A DNA stretch of 64,000 nucleotides from Nostoc sp. RI_552. GTDB lineage: Bacteria > Cyanobacteriota > Cyanobacteriia > Cyanobacteriales > Nostocaceae. Each line of letters starts with the position of its first letter. Positions within the stretch are counted from its first letter, which is position 1. Of this stretch, positions 47,556-58,092 are shown one piece after another. Under the pieces are notes generated by a model. The model did not search any database. It was not told the DNA's origin and saw only the letters and a list, made by a program, of their open reading frames with translations. Where the stretch lies: NCBI GenBank assembly GCA_016124525.1, contig WGNO01000007.1, positions 94,164 through 158,163 on the forward strand, in the 5' to 3' direction. Position numbers and translations under genes: made by a program.

Positions 47556-47576
47556 AAAGAGGGTTTTTCCCTCTTT
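47556..47576 (-). terminator. Intrinsic terminator of rpsA
   Basis: AAAGAGGG (47556-47563) pairs with CCCTCTTT (47569-47576) around a 5-T loop. On the minus strand the stem is followed by TTTTTTG. It is about 115 bp after the rpsA stop. Confidence 0.75.
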
Positions 47577-47690
47577 AATTAATAGTTTAATTGTGTTAGT
47601 TACAAACAATTCAAACCACAACCTGATTAGCCTCAATTAAGAACTTGGCTGTGGATTTAATTAAATGCAGCAAATGTAGCGAAACTGTGC

Positions 47691-48833
47691 TTAACCTTCC
47701 TGTTCAACAGCAGCTGGAATTTCTTCTTCAGTCACAGTTGCTGCGGAAGTTGCTTCGACTACAGCTGATATTTCTTCGGTTGCTGCTGGAGTTTCTACCA
47801 CATCTGTAGTTTCAGCCGATACCTCTTCTTGAGTTTCCGTTACCACTGGGATTTCTTCTTCAGTTGTTGCTTCTACTGCTTCTTCCGCACCTACAACTTC
47901 TTCAGCTTCTGTAGGTGTGAGAGTAATACCTTGCTGTTTAGCTAACATCTGCTCGCGATACTTAGCTGCCATTTCTTCGGCTTTATCATAAACCAAATCA
48001 CGGTTTTTAATCATATCACCAGGTTCGGGTTCCAGTTGCTTGGTAGACAAGGAAATCCGACCCCTTTCTGCGTCCAAATCAATGATCATGACTTTAACTT
48101 CATCATTGACATTGAACACGCTATGAGGTGTATCAATATGCTCGTGAGAAATTTCTGAAATGTGCAGTAATCCGCTTACACCACCAATATCTATAAAAGC
48201 ACCGTATGGTTTAATACCCCGAACTGTACCAATTACAACTTCCCCTACTTCTAGGCGGTTCATCTTGCGCTCAACTAACGCGCGACGATGAGATAGAACT
48301 AAGCGGTTACGTTCTTCATCTACTTCCAGGAATTTCAATGGCAGTTCTTCCCCTACCAATTCTTCCTTAGGTTTCCGGGTGCTAATGTGTGAGCCGGGGA
48401 TAAACCCACGTAATCCTTCAATTCTTACCAATGCACCGCCACGGTTGGTAGCAAACACACCGGAACGAACAGTAGCATCTTCTGCTTGCAGCTGACGTAC
48501 GCGCTCCCAAGCACGCATGTATTCAATGCGACGAATGGAAAGGGTGAGCTGACCATCTTCGTTTTCATCAGTAAGGATGAAAAATTCCCTGGTTTCATTG
48601 GATTGTAAAACTTCTTCCGGGGCATCAACCCGGTTAATAGACATTTCTTGTATGGGTATGTAGGCTGCTGTTTTAGCACCTATGTCAATCAGAGCGCCGC
48701 GCGGCTCTATACTGAAAACTGTGCCTGGTACAATATCCCCAGGGCTGAAGTGATAGTCATACTTGTCAAGTAGAGCAGCGAAATCTTCGTGAGTAAATCC
48801 AATTTCTGTAGCGGTTAAGTTCTGATTGACCAT
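47691..48833 (-). CDS. rpsA: 30S ribosomal protein S1
   Basis: The 380-residue protein has three S1 (OB-fold) domains: ~32-102 (PGDIVPGTVFSIEPRGALIDIG), ~118-183 (GVFATNRGGALVRIEGLRGFIPGS) and ~198-266 (GEVVIGTVRGIKPYGAFIDIGGVSG). Cyanobacterial S1 has three domains where E. coli has six. It helps bind mRNA on the 30S subunit. The C-terminal ~80 residues are an acidic Glu/Thr/Val/Ala tail (ATTEEEIPVVTETQEEV), longer than in many unicellular species and repetitive. It precedes the psbT-psbB unit, on the same strand but downstream of it. Confidence 0.94.
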   Translation of the reverse strand: MVNQNLTATEIGFTHEDFAALLDKYDYHFSPGDIVPGTVFSIEPRGALIDIGAKTAAYIPIQEMSINRVDAPEEVLQSNETREFFILTDENEDGQLTLSIRRIEYMRAWERVRQLQAEDATVRSGVFATNRGGALVRIEGLRGFIPGSHISTRKPKEELVGEELPLKFLEVDEERNRLVLSHRRALVERKMNRLEVGEVVIGTVRGIKPYGAFIDIGGVSGLLHISEISHEHIDTPHSVFNVNDEVKVMIIDLDAERGRISLSTKQLEPEPGDMIKNRDLVYDKAEEMAAKYREQMLAKQQGITLTPTEAEEVVGAEEAVEATTEEEIPVVTETQEEVSAETTDVVETPAATEEISAVVEATSAATVTEEEIPAAVEQEG

Positions 48834-49062
48834 GCTGATTTGTTCCTGGTTCTAGTCTCCGTAAAGGTTGTGGCATAGGAGTGATGTATATCCAAGGCAC
48901 TAGGGCGCAGGTAGTTATGCCTACGTCGTTTTTTGTCCCAGTGCATAAAAGCTAGTACTAAAACATATTAACTTCCAGATATAACATTCTATCACATATG
49001 CCATGAATTATTATAGATTTTTTTTCAGTCAATATGCCTCCCAGGTATTGACTAATGTAAAT

Positions 49063-49094
49063 ATCCGCTGCTACGACCAATAGTAACAGCGGAT
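49063..49094 (-). terminator. Hairpin downstream of psbT
   Basis: ATCCGCTG (49063-49070) pairs with CAGCGGAT (49087-49094), with partial extension into the loop. It lies 40 bp after the psbT stop on the minus strand, followed by ATTTACATT. The spacer 48834-49062 upstream of rpsA shows no gene. Confidence 0.55.
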
Positions 49095-49107
49095 AACAAG
49101 TTTAAAT

Positions 49108-49130
49108 GCTCTTAAATGTATATTAAGAGC
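49108..49130 (-). terminator. AT-rich hairpin immediately after psbT
   Basis: GCTCTTAA (49108-49115) and TTAAGAGC (49123-49130) form a perfect 8-bp stem with a 7-nt loop 3 bp beyond the psbT stop. Together with the hairpin at 49063-49094 it probably ends or protects the psbB-psbT transcript. Confidence 0.55.
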
Positions 49131-49133
49131 AGT

Positions 49134-49241
49134 CTATTTTTCTTCTTTCTTTTCAATGCGGGGAGGTTCCCGGAATGCAATGGAAAAGAAAAGAACTCCT
49201 AATGCCAAAGCAAAAATCAAGATATACGCAACGCTTTCCAT
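49134..49241 (-). CDS. psbT: Photosystem II protein PsbT
   Basis: The 35-residue protein has the classic PsbT opening MESVAYILIFALALGVLFFS, the IAFREPPRI segment and a short basic end (EKKEEK). It is a single transmembrane helix at the PSII dimer interface, near D1 and CP47, and takes part in recovery from photodamage. It lies 119 bp downstream of psbB, forming the conserved psbB-psbT unit. Confidence 0.93.
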   Translation of the reverse strand: MESVAYILIFALALGVLFFSIAFREPPRIEKKEEK

Positions 49242-49360
49242 ATTAAAAGCTCCTGCCTAACCAGCTAGTAATGATAGTTTATCAGTCTATGAGATTAGGT
49301 TTTGGGGGCGGGGTGTGAGAAAAAGTATTTCCCAGTACCCAATCCCCAATCCCGAAAAAT

Positions 49361-50890
49361 TTAGAGAGCTTCCTTCCGGCGGGTAGTTTTATCACCCACT
49401 TTCTGGAACAGACCCCACTCAACTTGCTCTTCTAGATCGGCTTCAACACCAGCAAATACGTCTCGGTAGATTGTCCGAGCACCATGCCAGATATGACCAA
49501 AGAAGAATAGTAGAGCAAATACAGCGTGTCCAAAGGTAAACCAACCTCTCGGGCTAGTGCGGAATACACCATCAGAGTTCAAGGTTTCACGGTCAAAATC
49601 AAAGATTTCTCCACCTTGAGCCTTACGGGCATATTTCTTCACATCGGCGGGATCTGTAAAGGTTTGACCATCCAGGTCACCACCATAGAAACTGACAGTA
49701 ACACCAGTTTGTTCAAAACTGTACCTTGATTCTGCGCGACGGAAAGGAATATCAGCGCGGACAACTCCGTCAGCATCGGTCAAGATGACTGGGAAAGTTT
49801 CAAAGAAGTTGGGTAGACGGCGTACGGTCAATTCTCTGCCTTCACTATCTGTGAATACAGCGTGACCTTGCCAAGATTGGGCAATACCATCACCCTTGAC
49901 CATGGGACCAGTACGGAATAGACCACCTTTAGCGGGGCTATTGCCGACATAATCATAGAAAGCGAGTTTTTCGGGAATTGATGCCCAAGCTTCTGAAAGA
50001 GTTGCACCTTCAGCTAGCTGAGTTTGTACGCGACGCTCAATTTCTTGAGTGAAGTAACCCTGATCCCACTGATAGCGAGTAGGTCCAAACAGTTCAATAG
50101 GGGTAGTGGCGTTACCGTACCACATAGTACCAGCAACAACGAAAGCCGCGAAGAATACTGCAGCAATACTGCTAGAAAGTACTGTTTCAATGTTCCCCAT
50201 CCGCAGAGCCTTGTATAGGCGTTCCGGGGGTCTCACTGTAAGGTGGAATAAACCAGCGATAATGCCAACTACCCCTGCGGCGATGTGGTGAGCGACAACG
50301 CCACCGGGGTTAAATGGGTTGAACCCAGCCGGACCCCATTCTGGTGCTACTGGCTGAATGCTACCAGTGACTCCGTAGGCATCAGAAACCCACATACCAG
50401 GACCAAATAGCCCGGTGAGGTGAAAAGCACCAAAGCCAAAACAAAGTAAACCGGATAAGAACAAGTGAATGCCAAACATTTTTGGCAAGTCTAGAGCAGG
50501 TTCACCAGTACGAGGATCTCTAAAGAGTTCCAAATCCCAGTAAACCCAGTGCCACACCGCAGCTAGGAATAATAAACCAGAAAGAATGATGTGAGCCGCA
50601 GCTACACCTTCAAAAGACCAGAAACCAGGATCCCTTGCTGGACCACCAGTAATACTCCAACCACCCCATGATTCTGTAACGCCTAAACGTGCCATGAAGG
50701 GCAGGACGAACATTCCTTGCCGCCACATGGGGTTAAGAACTGGATCACTGGGGTCAAAAATAGCTAGTTCGTACAGTGCCATTGAACCAGCCCAGCCTGC
50801 AACTAAGGCTGTGTGCATCAAGTGTACAGAAATCAACCGACCTGGATCATTCAGAACGACTGTGTGTACTCGGTACCAGGGTAGTCCCAT
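49361..50890 (-). CDS. psbB: Photosystem II CP47 chlorophyll-binding protein
   Basis: The 509-residue protein begins [20 protein letters not shown] and matches CP47 throughout. Six membrane helices carry chlorophyll-binding His pairs ([90 protein letters not shown]). The large lumenal loop E (~260-450) includes [17 protein letters not shown] and [12 protein letters not shown]47 is a core antenna of PSII in the thylakoid. The upstream 900 bp are gene-free and presumably hold a strong promoter. Confidence 0.97.
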   Translation of the reverse strand: MGLPWYRVHTVVLNDPGRLISVHLMHTALVAGWAGSMALYELAIFDPSDPVLNPMWRQGMFVLPFMARLGVTESWGGWSITGGPARDPGFWSFEGVAAAHIILSGLLFLAAVWHWVYWDLELFRDPRTGEPALDLPKMFGIHLFLSGLLCFGFGAFHLTGLFGPGMWVSDAYGVTGSIQPVAPEWGPAGFNPFNPGGVVAHHIAAGVVGIIAGLFHLTVRPPERLYKALRMGNIETVLSSSIAAVFFAAFVVAGTMWYGNATTPIELFGPTRYQWDQGYFTQEIERRVQTQLAEGATLSEAWASIPEKLAFYDYVGNSPAKGGLFRTGPMVKGDGIAQSWQGHAVFTDSEGRELTVRRLPNFFETFPVILTDADGVVRADIPFRRAESRYSFEQTGVTVSFYGGDLDGQTFTDPADVKKYARKAQGGEIFDFDRETLNSDGVFRTSPRGWFTFGHAVFALLFFFGHIWHGARTIYRDVFAGVEADLEEQVEWGLFQKVGDKTTRRKEAL

Positions 50891-51815
50891 CGACTACGCT
50901 CCTCCTCGATGAATTATGTTTACAAAGCAATTTTTTTACTGAGGTTCTGAGGGATGGAACTTGTTAAGGTTCCCAGTTGCTTGGGTGGAGTCCATCCTCC
51001 TATAGCACTGTTTTATCGCCATTCAGTGAACTCTCTGAGTTTTTTTTATTGCTAGTATTCTGAATTTAACCACAAATTAGTCTTGATAAATCAGACGTTG
51101 TGGCCACTTTGGTAATGTGTTTGCACAGGCTTGGTTGCTGTACTTTACATAGTAGCCATGGCCTGTATAACTGCCGAGAGATTTTCTAGATGAAAATTCC
51201 TCCCTGGTTTTTTGGGAACCTCGTAAACGCTTCTGAAACGTTTGGGCAGGGGCAAAGGCTACTTTTTAGTTAGCAACTTTTTGGCTGTCCACACAATTGC
51301 CAAGGAAAAATGAGAATGTTTTAAAAAGTGTAACTATATTGTGGACTGGTTTGCAAGGGTTTAGTTAGATGCGATGGCATAGAAATTTTAGTATTATGTA
51401 ACTACAAATTACCGTGATCAATTTTCTAGCTTGTCATGGCAGGTTAGAACCTAGGGGATTGTTGAACAAGTTAAAAGGCAAAATTTATACTTTTTATACT
51501 TTTTATACTTTTATACTTTTGTTGGCCTTTTCAGTTAGCCAATTACATCTCAGTGAGGTAGACAACATCACATAGAACTGGGTATCCCCAAGCCCCACAA
51601 GGTTTATCATCTTGAAACTTGTACTTGATTAATTTGTACAGTGCTGTAATTATTTTGCTCTTCGGCAAATGTGAGTCCGTGGCAATGTGTATAAAATAGT
51701 GTTAATTTTAACTGAATAATTTACATAAACGTATATTTACTTAAAAATAATTTAAAAGTCAAATAATATAGTATAGTTGTTGACTGCTCAATTCAAAAAT
51801 CGAGTATCTAAGACT
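50891..51815. other. Intergenic region with TACTTTTTA tandem repeats
   Basis: This 925-bp spacer between divergent psbB and the binding-protein gene holds no supported gene. At 51487-51519 four imperfect copies of TATACTTTT(T) follow each other. Its right part is very AT-rich. psbB promoter elements are expected near 50900-51050 (minus strand). Confidence 0.45.
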
Positions 51816-53456
51816 ATGACTTGGTTTTCCTTCACTGCAAGACAATGGAGTAGGGTAGCAAAATTTTTATCATTGTTTTGTTTATGCGTACTTTTAGCTG
51901 TGAGCTGCGCTCCTCCCCAGCACACAGCAACTTTATCATCTGGTAAAAGTGATAATCGAATTACTTTAGGTACAACACTAAAACCAAGAACCCTTGATCC
52001 AGCAGATACCTATGAGTTGCCTTCCCTGTGGTTGGTGTCTAATATGGGAGACCGCCTTTACAGCTATGAACCAGGTAGTACGGAGATTAAACCCCAATTA
52101 GCTACAGCATTACCGAAAATTAGCGCTGATGGTTTAACTTACACTATTCCCTTACGTCAGGGAGTTGTTTTTCATGATCAAACTCCTTTTAACGCCAAAG
52201 CAATGGAGTTTAGTATTCAGCGATTTATTGAGAATAAGGGAAAACCCTCATTTTTATTATCGGATACAGTGGATGTAGTGCAAGCTACAGATGAATACGA
52301 GTTAACAATCCGCTTAAAAAAACCATTTGCCGCATTTACTTCACTGTTAGCATTTTCTGGTGCCTGTGCATTATCACCCACAGCTTACCAAATTGGTGTT
52401 GGCAAATTTGAGCCGAATATTTTTGTGGGGACTGGCCCTTACCAATTAGCGGAGTATGGTACAGATTCATTGAAATTGGATGTATTTGATAAATATTGGG
52501 GGAAAAAACCAGCTAATCAAGGCGTAAATGTGCAAATACAGACAAGTCCAGTGAATTTGTTTAATGCTTTCCGTACAGGTGCAGTGGATGTAGCTTATCT
52601 GTCTCTACAACCAGATCAAATTCGCACCTTAGAAGCAGGGGGGAAAAAAGGAGATTGGCAAACAATTACTGCTGAGGGTAGTGTTGTAACTTATATGGTG
52701 TTAAACCGAAATCAGCAACCTTTAGATCAACCAGAAGTGCGAGGAGCGATGGCGGCGATGATCGACCGTTCACTAATTAATGAACGGGTTTTATTTGGTC
52801 AAGGAGAACCGCTTTATAGCATGATTCCCACTACTTTCAATGTTTCCCAGCCATTTTTTAAGGATAAATATGGGGATGCTAACTTTGATCAGGCTAAAGA
52901 ATTATTAACAAGTGCTGGTTTCTCTCCAGAAAATCCCGCCAAAGTACAAATTTGGTATCCTTCTAGTTCAGCTAACCGCAGCTTGGCAGCACAAACACTT
53001 AAATCTCTGGCTGACGAAAAAATGGGCGGATTACTGCAAATAGAAATTAGTACTGTAGAAAGTGCTACATTCTTTAAAGATATTTCTAAGGGGATATATC
53101 CGGCAGCTTTGGTTGATTGGTATCCAGACTTTTTAGACCCGGATAATTATGTGCAGCCATTTTTATCTTGTCAAGTAGGGTCTAATGCTCAAGGCTGCCA
53201 AGATGGAGGTAGTAAAAATCAGGGTTCATTTTACTACAGCGAGGCTATGAATACATTAATTGCTCAACAACGCCAAGAGCAAAATCCCACAGCCCGTGAG
53301 CAAGTTTTGATAGAGATTCAAAAGCAAGTGGCTAATGATGTGCCTTATATTCCTTTATGGCAAACCAAAGATTATATATTTGCTCACAAGGGTGTGAATA
53401 ATGTTCAACTTGACCCTACCCAAAACTTAGTTTATCAAACTATCAGCAAGCAATAA
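51816..53456 (+). CDS. Oligopeptide/nickel-type ABC transporter binding lipoprotein
   Basis: The start at ATG 51816 (MTWFSFTARQWSR) is preferred to an upstream TTG at 51777. The 546-residue protein has a signal with lipobox LLAVSC, then a family 5 solute-binding fold: RITLGTTLKPRTLDPADTYE, GLTYTIPLRQGVVFHDQTPFNAKAMEFSIQ, YEL TIRLKKPF, GTGPYQL, LNRNQQPLDQPEVRGAMA. Such proteins bind peptides, nickel or sugars. The ligand is unknown. The permease gene follows after 126 bp. Confidence 0.9.
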   Translation: MTWFSFTARQWSRVAKFLSLFCLCVLLAVSCAPPQHTATLSSGKSDNRITLGTTLKPRTLDPADTYELPSLWLVSNMGDRLYSYEPGSTEIKPQLATALPKISADGLTYTIPLRQGVVFHDQTPFNAKAMEFSIQRFIENKGKPSFLLSDTVDVVQATDEYELTIRLKKPFAAFTSLLAFSGACALSPTAYQIGVGKFEPNIFVGTGPYQLAEYGTDSLKLDVFDKYWGKKPANQGVNVQIQTSPVNLFNAFRTGAVDVAYLSLQPDQIRTLEAGGKKGDWQTITAEGSVVTYMVLNRNQQPLDQPEVRGAMAAMIDRSLINERVLFGQGEPLYSMIPTTFNVSQPFFKDKYGDANFDQAKELLTSAGFSPENPAKVQIWYPSSSANRSLAAQTLKSLADEKMGGLLQIEISTVESATFFKDISKGIYPAALVDWYPDFLDPDNYVQPFLSCQVGSNAQGCQDGGSKNQGSFYYSEAMNTLIAQQRQEQNPTAREQVLIEIQKQVANDVPYIPLWQTKDYIFAHKGVNNVQLDPTQNLVYQTISKQ

Positions 53457-53582
53457 AAGGGTGATTTGTGATTATGTCCGTCAGTATGCCCACCCCATCA
53501 TCGTTTTAGCTGATATGAACTGATTTATATAGCTGGGCTAACCCGGCTATTAAATATCTTCTTAACAATTACAGATGAAAAT

Positions 53583-54608
53583 ATGTCTCGTTCTCAGGCT
53601 TTAAAATATTACATCGCTTCTCGGTTACTGCTCGCACCCCTGCAACTATTAACTATTATTACTATTGTTTTTTTATTACTTCGAGCTGCGCCGGGAGACC
53701 CAGCAGATGCAATTCTGGGGGGACGTGCGCCGGAAGCTGCTAAGGAGGAGTTACGCCAACAGCTGGGTTTAAATCTTCCTTTGTGGTTACAGTATGGGAA
53801 TTATTTACTTAATTTACTGCGCTTTGATTTAGGAACTTCCATAACTAGTCGGGGACAGGATGTGTGGGAAATTATTGGGCAATATTTCCCCGCCACTGTG
53901 GAGTTAGCGATATGCAGTATGACGGTGGCGCTGATTGTAGGTATTGTCGCCGGGACTCTTTCTGCTTCTCGTCCGGGTACTTACTTTGATATTGGTGGTC
54001 GATTATTCGGTATTATTACTTACGCACTGCCGATGTTTTGGGCGGGAATGCTGTTACAGTTGATTTTTTCTGTACAATTAGGTTGGTTTCCTACTTCCAA
54101 CCGTTTTCCTCCTCATCTCCCCAGTCCTGTGTCTATCACTGGGCTATATACTATAGATAGTTTGCTCATCGGTAATTTTACTCAGTTTTTCATATCTTTG
54201 CACCATTTAACTCTACCGAGTCTGACCTTGGGAATATTGCTCAGTGGCATTTTTGAGCGCATTGTTCGGGTAAATCTTAAACAAACTCTCAAAGCAGACT
54301 ATGTGGAAGCCGCTAGAGCTAGAGGAATTAATGAAAATAAAATTTTAGTTTCCCATGCCCTAAAAAATGCCCTCATCCCAGTAATTACAGTGTTAGGATT
54401 GACTTTTGCTTCTCTGCTGGGAGGTGCAATTTTAACCGAGGTAACATTTTCCTGGCCTGGTTTAGCAAATCGTCTCTATCAAGCTATTTCTGACCGTGAT
54501 TATCCCACAGTTCAGGGAATATTAGTATTTTTTGGGGCAATTGTGGTTACTGCGAGCATATTAATTGACATTCTCAACGCCTATATTGACCCACGGATTC
54601 GCTATTAG
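53583..54608 (+). CDS. Oligopeptide/nickel-type ABC permease (DppB/OppB family)
   Basis: The 341-residue protein has six helices and the OppB/DppB hallmarks: RAAPGDPADAILGG near residue 33, LRQQLGLNLPLWLQYGNYLLN, the EAA loop EAARARGINENKILVSHALKNALIP and the C-terminal GAILTEVTFSWPGLANRLYQAI with DYPTVQGILVFF. It forms one half of a peptide-type importer. The partner permease and ATPases are not adjacent, and the next gene is a truncated P-type ATPase, so any partner must be encoded elsewhere or lost. Confidence 0.9.
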   Translation: MSRSQALKYYIASRLLLAPLQLLTIITIVFLLLRAAPGDPADAILGGRAPEAAKEELRQQLGLNLPLWLQYGNYLLNLLRFDLGTSITSRGQDVWEIIGQYFPATVELAICSMTVALIVGIVAGTLSASRPGTYFDIGGRLFGIITYALPMFWAGMLLQLIFSVQLGWFPTSNRFPPHLPSPVSITGLYTIDSLLIGNFTQFFISLHHLTLPSLTLGILLSGIFERIVRVNLKQTLKADYVEAARARGINENKILVSHALKNALIPVITVLGLTFASLLGGAILTEVTFSWPGLANRLYQAISDRDYPTVQGILVFFGAIVVTASILIDILNAYIDPRIRY

Positions 54609-54989
54609 TCCCAAAATATCACCGACTTCTAAGAGGAGTCCGGCCATGGAACTTTATTGAAAAGGTCTATCACGGTTTAACCCTGACCCAAGAAACCCCA
54701 ACAGACCTTTGTCATAAATAGTATGTAATGGTTGAAACTAGAATATCCATACTTTTAGGTTAACGGAGTTTCAAGTTTGACAAATACCACTGTTCCCAAC
54801 TGGGCAAAAACCACAAAACTATTGTTAAATTGTTGACTCAAGCCCAGATGTTTGGCTTGAGCGGAAGTAACACCTTGGCTGCGATCGCATTTCAATCAGA
54901 CTAGTTATTTTCTCAGTTGGACTTACTTTAGGCTATGCTCTGGGATTAATTCCTGGTTCTGTGAATAGGTAGATACCAGGTAATGTTGA

Positions 54990-55754
54990 CTTAAGCAAGC
55001 TCAAGTAGGTTTAGCGATGGGTAGCGGAACAGCGATCGCTAAAGAAGCAAGCGACATTATTTTGCTGGATGACTCTTTCCGCAGTATTGTCAATGCGATT
55101 GTTTGGGGGCGTTCACTTTATCAGAATATCCAACGTTTCATTGTGTTTCAATTAACCATTAACGTTGTCGCCTTGGGAATTGCTTTACTTGGACCATTTA
55201 TTGGCGTAGCCTTACCTCTAACTGTCACTCAAATGCTATGGGTGAATTTGATTATGGATACTTTTGCAGCTTTGGCTTTGGCTACAGAACCACCTAATGG
55301 GATGGTTATGAAGCAAGCTCCTCGTCATCCAGAAGCGTTTATTGTCAATACTGCAATGGCAAAGAATATTTTAGCTACGGGGTTAGGTTTCTTAATTTTT
55401 TCCATTGGCTTTTTATATCACATCCGTGAAGATGGAAATATTACTGCTTATGAGCTTTCTGTGTTCTTCGCTGTATTTGTAATGTTACAATTCTGGAACT
55501 TGTTTAATGCTCGATGCTTGGGATTAAGTCAGTCCGCCTTTACGGGGTGGTGTAAGAATAAAGCATTTGTGGCCATCGCTATCACTATTTTTGTGGGACA
55601 GATATTGATTATTCAGTTTGGTGGTAGCATCTTTAGAACAATACCTTTGTCTTTCATGGACTGGGTGGGTGTAGTTGGGGGCACATCCACAGTGCTTGTC
55701 ATTGGTGAACTTTGGCGTTTAATTAATTCGCGACTTTATCAGCTGAGTAGATAG
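54990..55754 (+). pseudogene. 5'-truncated P2-type cation ATPase (C-terminal part)
   Basis: The frame begins within the hinge region (LKQAQVGLAMGSGTAIAKEASDIILLDD) and continues for 245 residues from ATG 55017. It includes SIVNAIVWGRSLYQNIQRFI, LTVTQMLWVNLIMDTFAALA and the last membrane helices, typical of Ca2+-ATPase-like P-type pumps. About 650-700 residues, including the DKTGT phosphorylation site and the nucleotide domain, are missing; stop codons precede this point. A short open segment at 54637-54716 may be another scrap. It is unlikely to pump, though a truncated membrane protein could be made. Confidence 0.75.
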
Positions 55755-55865
55755 TAAATAGCACAATGCACATTAATGTACATCGGTAGATACTTTTCGG
55801 CGGAACTTCTCTAACCGACGGGATAAAATAGAGCAAAATTAGCTGTTATACAGTAAATTTACCCT

Positions 55866-56654
55866 ATGTGCCGCTTACTTGCCTACCTGGGTCAACCCGT
55901 CACCCTAGAAGATATACTATATAAACCTGAACATTCCTTAATAGTTCAGAGTTACCAACCCCGAGAAATGACCTCTGGGGTTGTAAATGCTGATGGCTTT
56001 GGTATAGGTTGGTATCATCACCAAAAACATACCCCCCCATTTACCTACAAAAATACCCTACCCATCTGGAACGATTTAAACCTGCCTCATCTGAGCCGTT
56101 ATGTGGAATCTCAATGTATACTAGGTTATGTTCGCAGCGCCACACCGGGACAAGCTTTAGATTTTGCCAATTGTCAGCCCTTCCACCACGAACAACAGCT
56201 ATTTATTCACAACGGATATATTGAGAACTTCCGCCCATCACTATACCGAAAAATCCGTAATCAATTAACTCCTGACTGTTACGACTACATTAATGGTAGT
56301 ACTGATTCAGAGCATATTTTCGCCCTGCTACTGTCTCAGGGTGAAATCAATCAACAGATATTTGCAGAAGATGCTTTACACAATACCCTAGTGATTTTAT
56401 TACAAGTGGCAAAACTCTATGAAGTCAGAGTTTGCGCCAACATAGTCTTTAGTGATGGTCATGGTTTAATTGCTTCGCGCTTTTCTAGCACTACCCCTGG
56501 GCCATCGCTGTATTGGCTCAAAGATGACCTAAAATTTCCTCAATCTGTGATTATTGCTTCTGAACCGTTATTTACTGGTAATTGGACTGCTTGTCCAGAA
56601 AATAGCATTATCAGTGTGGGAGAAGACCGTGATATCCAGATTAAATCAATCTAG
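55866..56654 (+). CDS. egtC: Ergothioneine-biosynthesis glutamine amidotransferase EgtC
   Basis: This 262-residue class II amidotransferase begins MCRLLAYLG, exposing the nucleophile Cys2. It has the glutamine-site signatures RSATPG and HNGYIENF, and STDSEHIFALLLS. In mycobacteria EgtC removes the glutamyl group from hercynyl-gamma-glutamylcysteine sulfoxide. Overlap by 26 bp with egtB and the following egtD make the assignment firm. Its presence predicts that the EgtB here uses gamma-glutamylcysteine rather than free cysteine. EgtA and EgtE are not in the window. Confidence 0.9.
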   Translation: MCRLLAYLGQPVTLEDILYKPEHSLIVQSYQPREMTSGVVNADGFGIGWYHHQKHTPPFTYKNTLPIWNDLNLPHLSRYVESQCILGYVRSATPGQALDFANCQPFHHEQQLFIHNGYIENFRPSLYRKIRNQLTPDCYDYINGSTDSEHIFALLLSQGEINQQIFAEDALHNTLVILLQVAKLYEVRVCANIVFSDGHGLIASRFSSTTPGPSLYWLKDDLKFPQSVIIASEPLFTGNWTACPENSIISVGEDRDIQIKSI

Positions 56655-57888
56655 CGTCAAAGAAGCTATTTTTAATGCCTTGGTGGAATGTCGCCTCAAA
56701 ACCCAAAACCTCTTTCAGGGTATGGATGAATCTACATTTTGTAGTCAGCCTCATGGTGATTTTAGTCCCGTGGGATGGCATCTAGGACATATTGGTTATA
56801 CAGAGTCTTTATGGTTACTAGAACACAGCGCGGGTTTACCTTGTGGGTTCCCACAATATCGCAAGTTATATGCAGCTGATGGTTTACCTAAATCAAAACG
56901 TGTCCAGTTACCTTCTCTAGAGCAAACACTTAATCACCTGAATACAATTAGACAGCAGGTATTGCAGCGTCTAGAAATCGTTGATATTGAACAAGAAGAA
57001 CTTCTGTGGCGCTTTTTAGTTCAGCACGAAAGTCAACACTGTGAAATTATTAGCTTGGTGCTGGAATTGATTAAGTGGAAACAAGGGAATACCCAAGGGA
57101 CCGGGGCAAATATTGGTTCTGTGTCCTTACCCAGCAATATCAGCGAGATGATTCTCATCCCATCTGGTGAATTTGAACAGGGAAATGACCATATATCTGC
57201 TTTGGATAATGAGCGCCCTGCACATAAAGTATATTTAGATGCCTATTATATTGACCGATATCCCGTGACTTGTGGACAGTATCGTTTATTTATGGAGGCT
57301 GGAGGCTACGACAATCCTCAGTGGTGGTCAGAAGCTGGATGGCAATGGCGACAAACCCACCAGGTGATTAAACCACTTTACTGGTCTGGTCATCCCCAGA
57401 GGGATAATCATCCAGTTTGTGGGGTGAGTTGCTATGAAGCAGAAGCATATTCCCGATTTGTGGGTAAACGGCTACCTACAGAGGCTGAGTGGGAAAAAGC
57501 GGCAAGTTGGGATGCTCAAGCTCATAGTCATCGCATCTATGCTTGGGGGGATGAATTACCAACATCCCAACGGTGTAATTGCGGTGGCTTGATTGGTGAT
57601 ACTACACCAGTGGATGCCTACCCAGCCGGACAAAGTGCCTATGGTTTATACGACACTCTAGGTAATGTTTGGGAATGGACTGCTACGTATTTTCATGGTT
57701 ACTCTGGTTTCCAGAGCTACCCTTACATGGGTTATTCCCAAGTTTATTTTGACCGCAAGCACCGTGTTTTAAAAGGCGGGAGTTGGGCTACACTTCCTTG
57801 GGGATTACGTACTAGTTTTCGTAACTGGTATTATCCCAGGGTCAACCAAATTTTCGCAGGGTTTCGCTGTGCTGCTAGTCAAGAGTAA
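56629..57888 (+). CDS. egtB: Ergothioneine-biosynthesis iron sulfoxide synthase EgtB
   Basis: No ATG starts the conserved part; I use the GTG at 56629 (VISRLNQSS), giving 419 residues. A TTG at 56554 is less likely. An N-terminal DinB-like four-helix domain provides iron ligands in GWHLGHIG (~54) and HESQHCE (~132/136). A C-terminal FGE-sulfatase domain holds MILIPSGEFEQGND, GVSCYEAEAYSRFVGKRLPTEAEW, NVWEWT and GGSWATLPWGLRTSFRNWY. EgtB joins oxygen, hercynine and a thiol into a sulfoxide. Overlap with egtC suggests coupled translation. SenA (selenoneine) is a related alternative, disfavoured by egtC. Confidence 0.9.
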   Translation: MISRLNQSSVKEAIFNALVECRLKTQNLFQGMDESTFCSQPHGDFSPVGWHLGHIGYTESLWLLEHSAGLPCGFPQYRKLYAADGLPKSKRVQLPSLEQTLNHLNTIRQQVLQRLEIVDIEQEELLWRFLVQHESQHCEIISLVLELIKWKQGNTQGTGANIGSVSLPSNISEMILIPSGEFEQGNDHISALDNERPAHKVYLDAYYIDRYPVTCGQYRLFMEAGGYDNPQWWSEAGWQWRQTHQVIKPLYWSGHPQRDNHPVCGVSCYEAEAYSRFVGKRLPTEAEWEKAASWDAQAHSHRIYAWGDELPTSQRCNCGGLIGDTTPVDAYPAGQSAYGLYDTLGNVWEWTATYFHGYSGFQSYPYMGYSQVYFDRKHRVLKGGSWATLPWGLRTSFRNWYYPRVNQIFAGFRCAASQE

Positions 57889-58092
57889 AAAAAATATTCA
57901 AAGAGGTTTCCATGAGAAAATCCTTAGAGATTGGTTGAAAACTTGATTAACCTAGCTCAGACGTGATGTTATGATATCTGGCTATGTGTTTCACTGGCTA
58001 AAGTCAAGTTTATTCGTCTCAAGAAGGCGATGGATGTTTTCTTTGTTAATGACCAATTAAAAATTGGTGTAACAATACACGATGGAGGTTGA

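Noticed and set aside
51487..51519. Tandem TATACTTTT units as a possible CRISPR or origin iteron array
   Set aside because: Units are about 8-10 bp with no spacers; simple AT-rich slippage fits. No dnaA or cas gene nearby.
56554..57888. EgtB read as selenoneine synthase SenA
   Set aside because: Overlap with egtC and the neighbouring egtD favour ergothioneine synthesis; no selenium genes (senB, selD) nearby.
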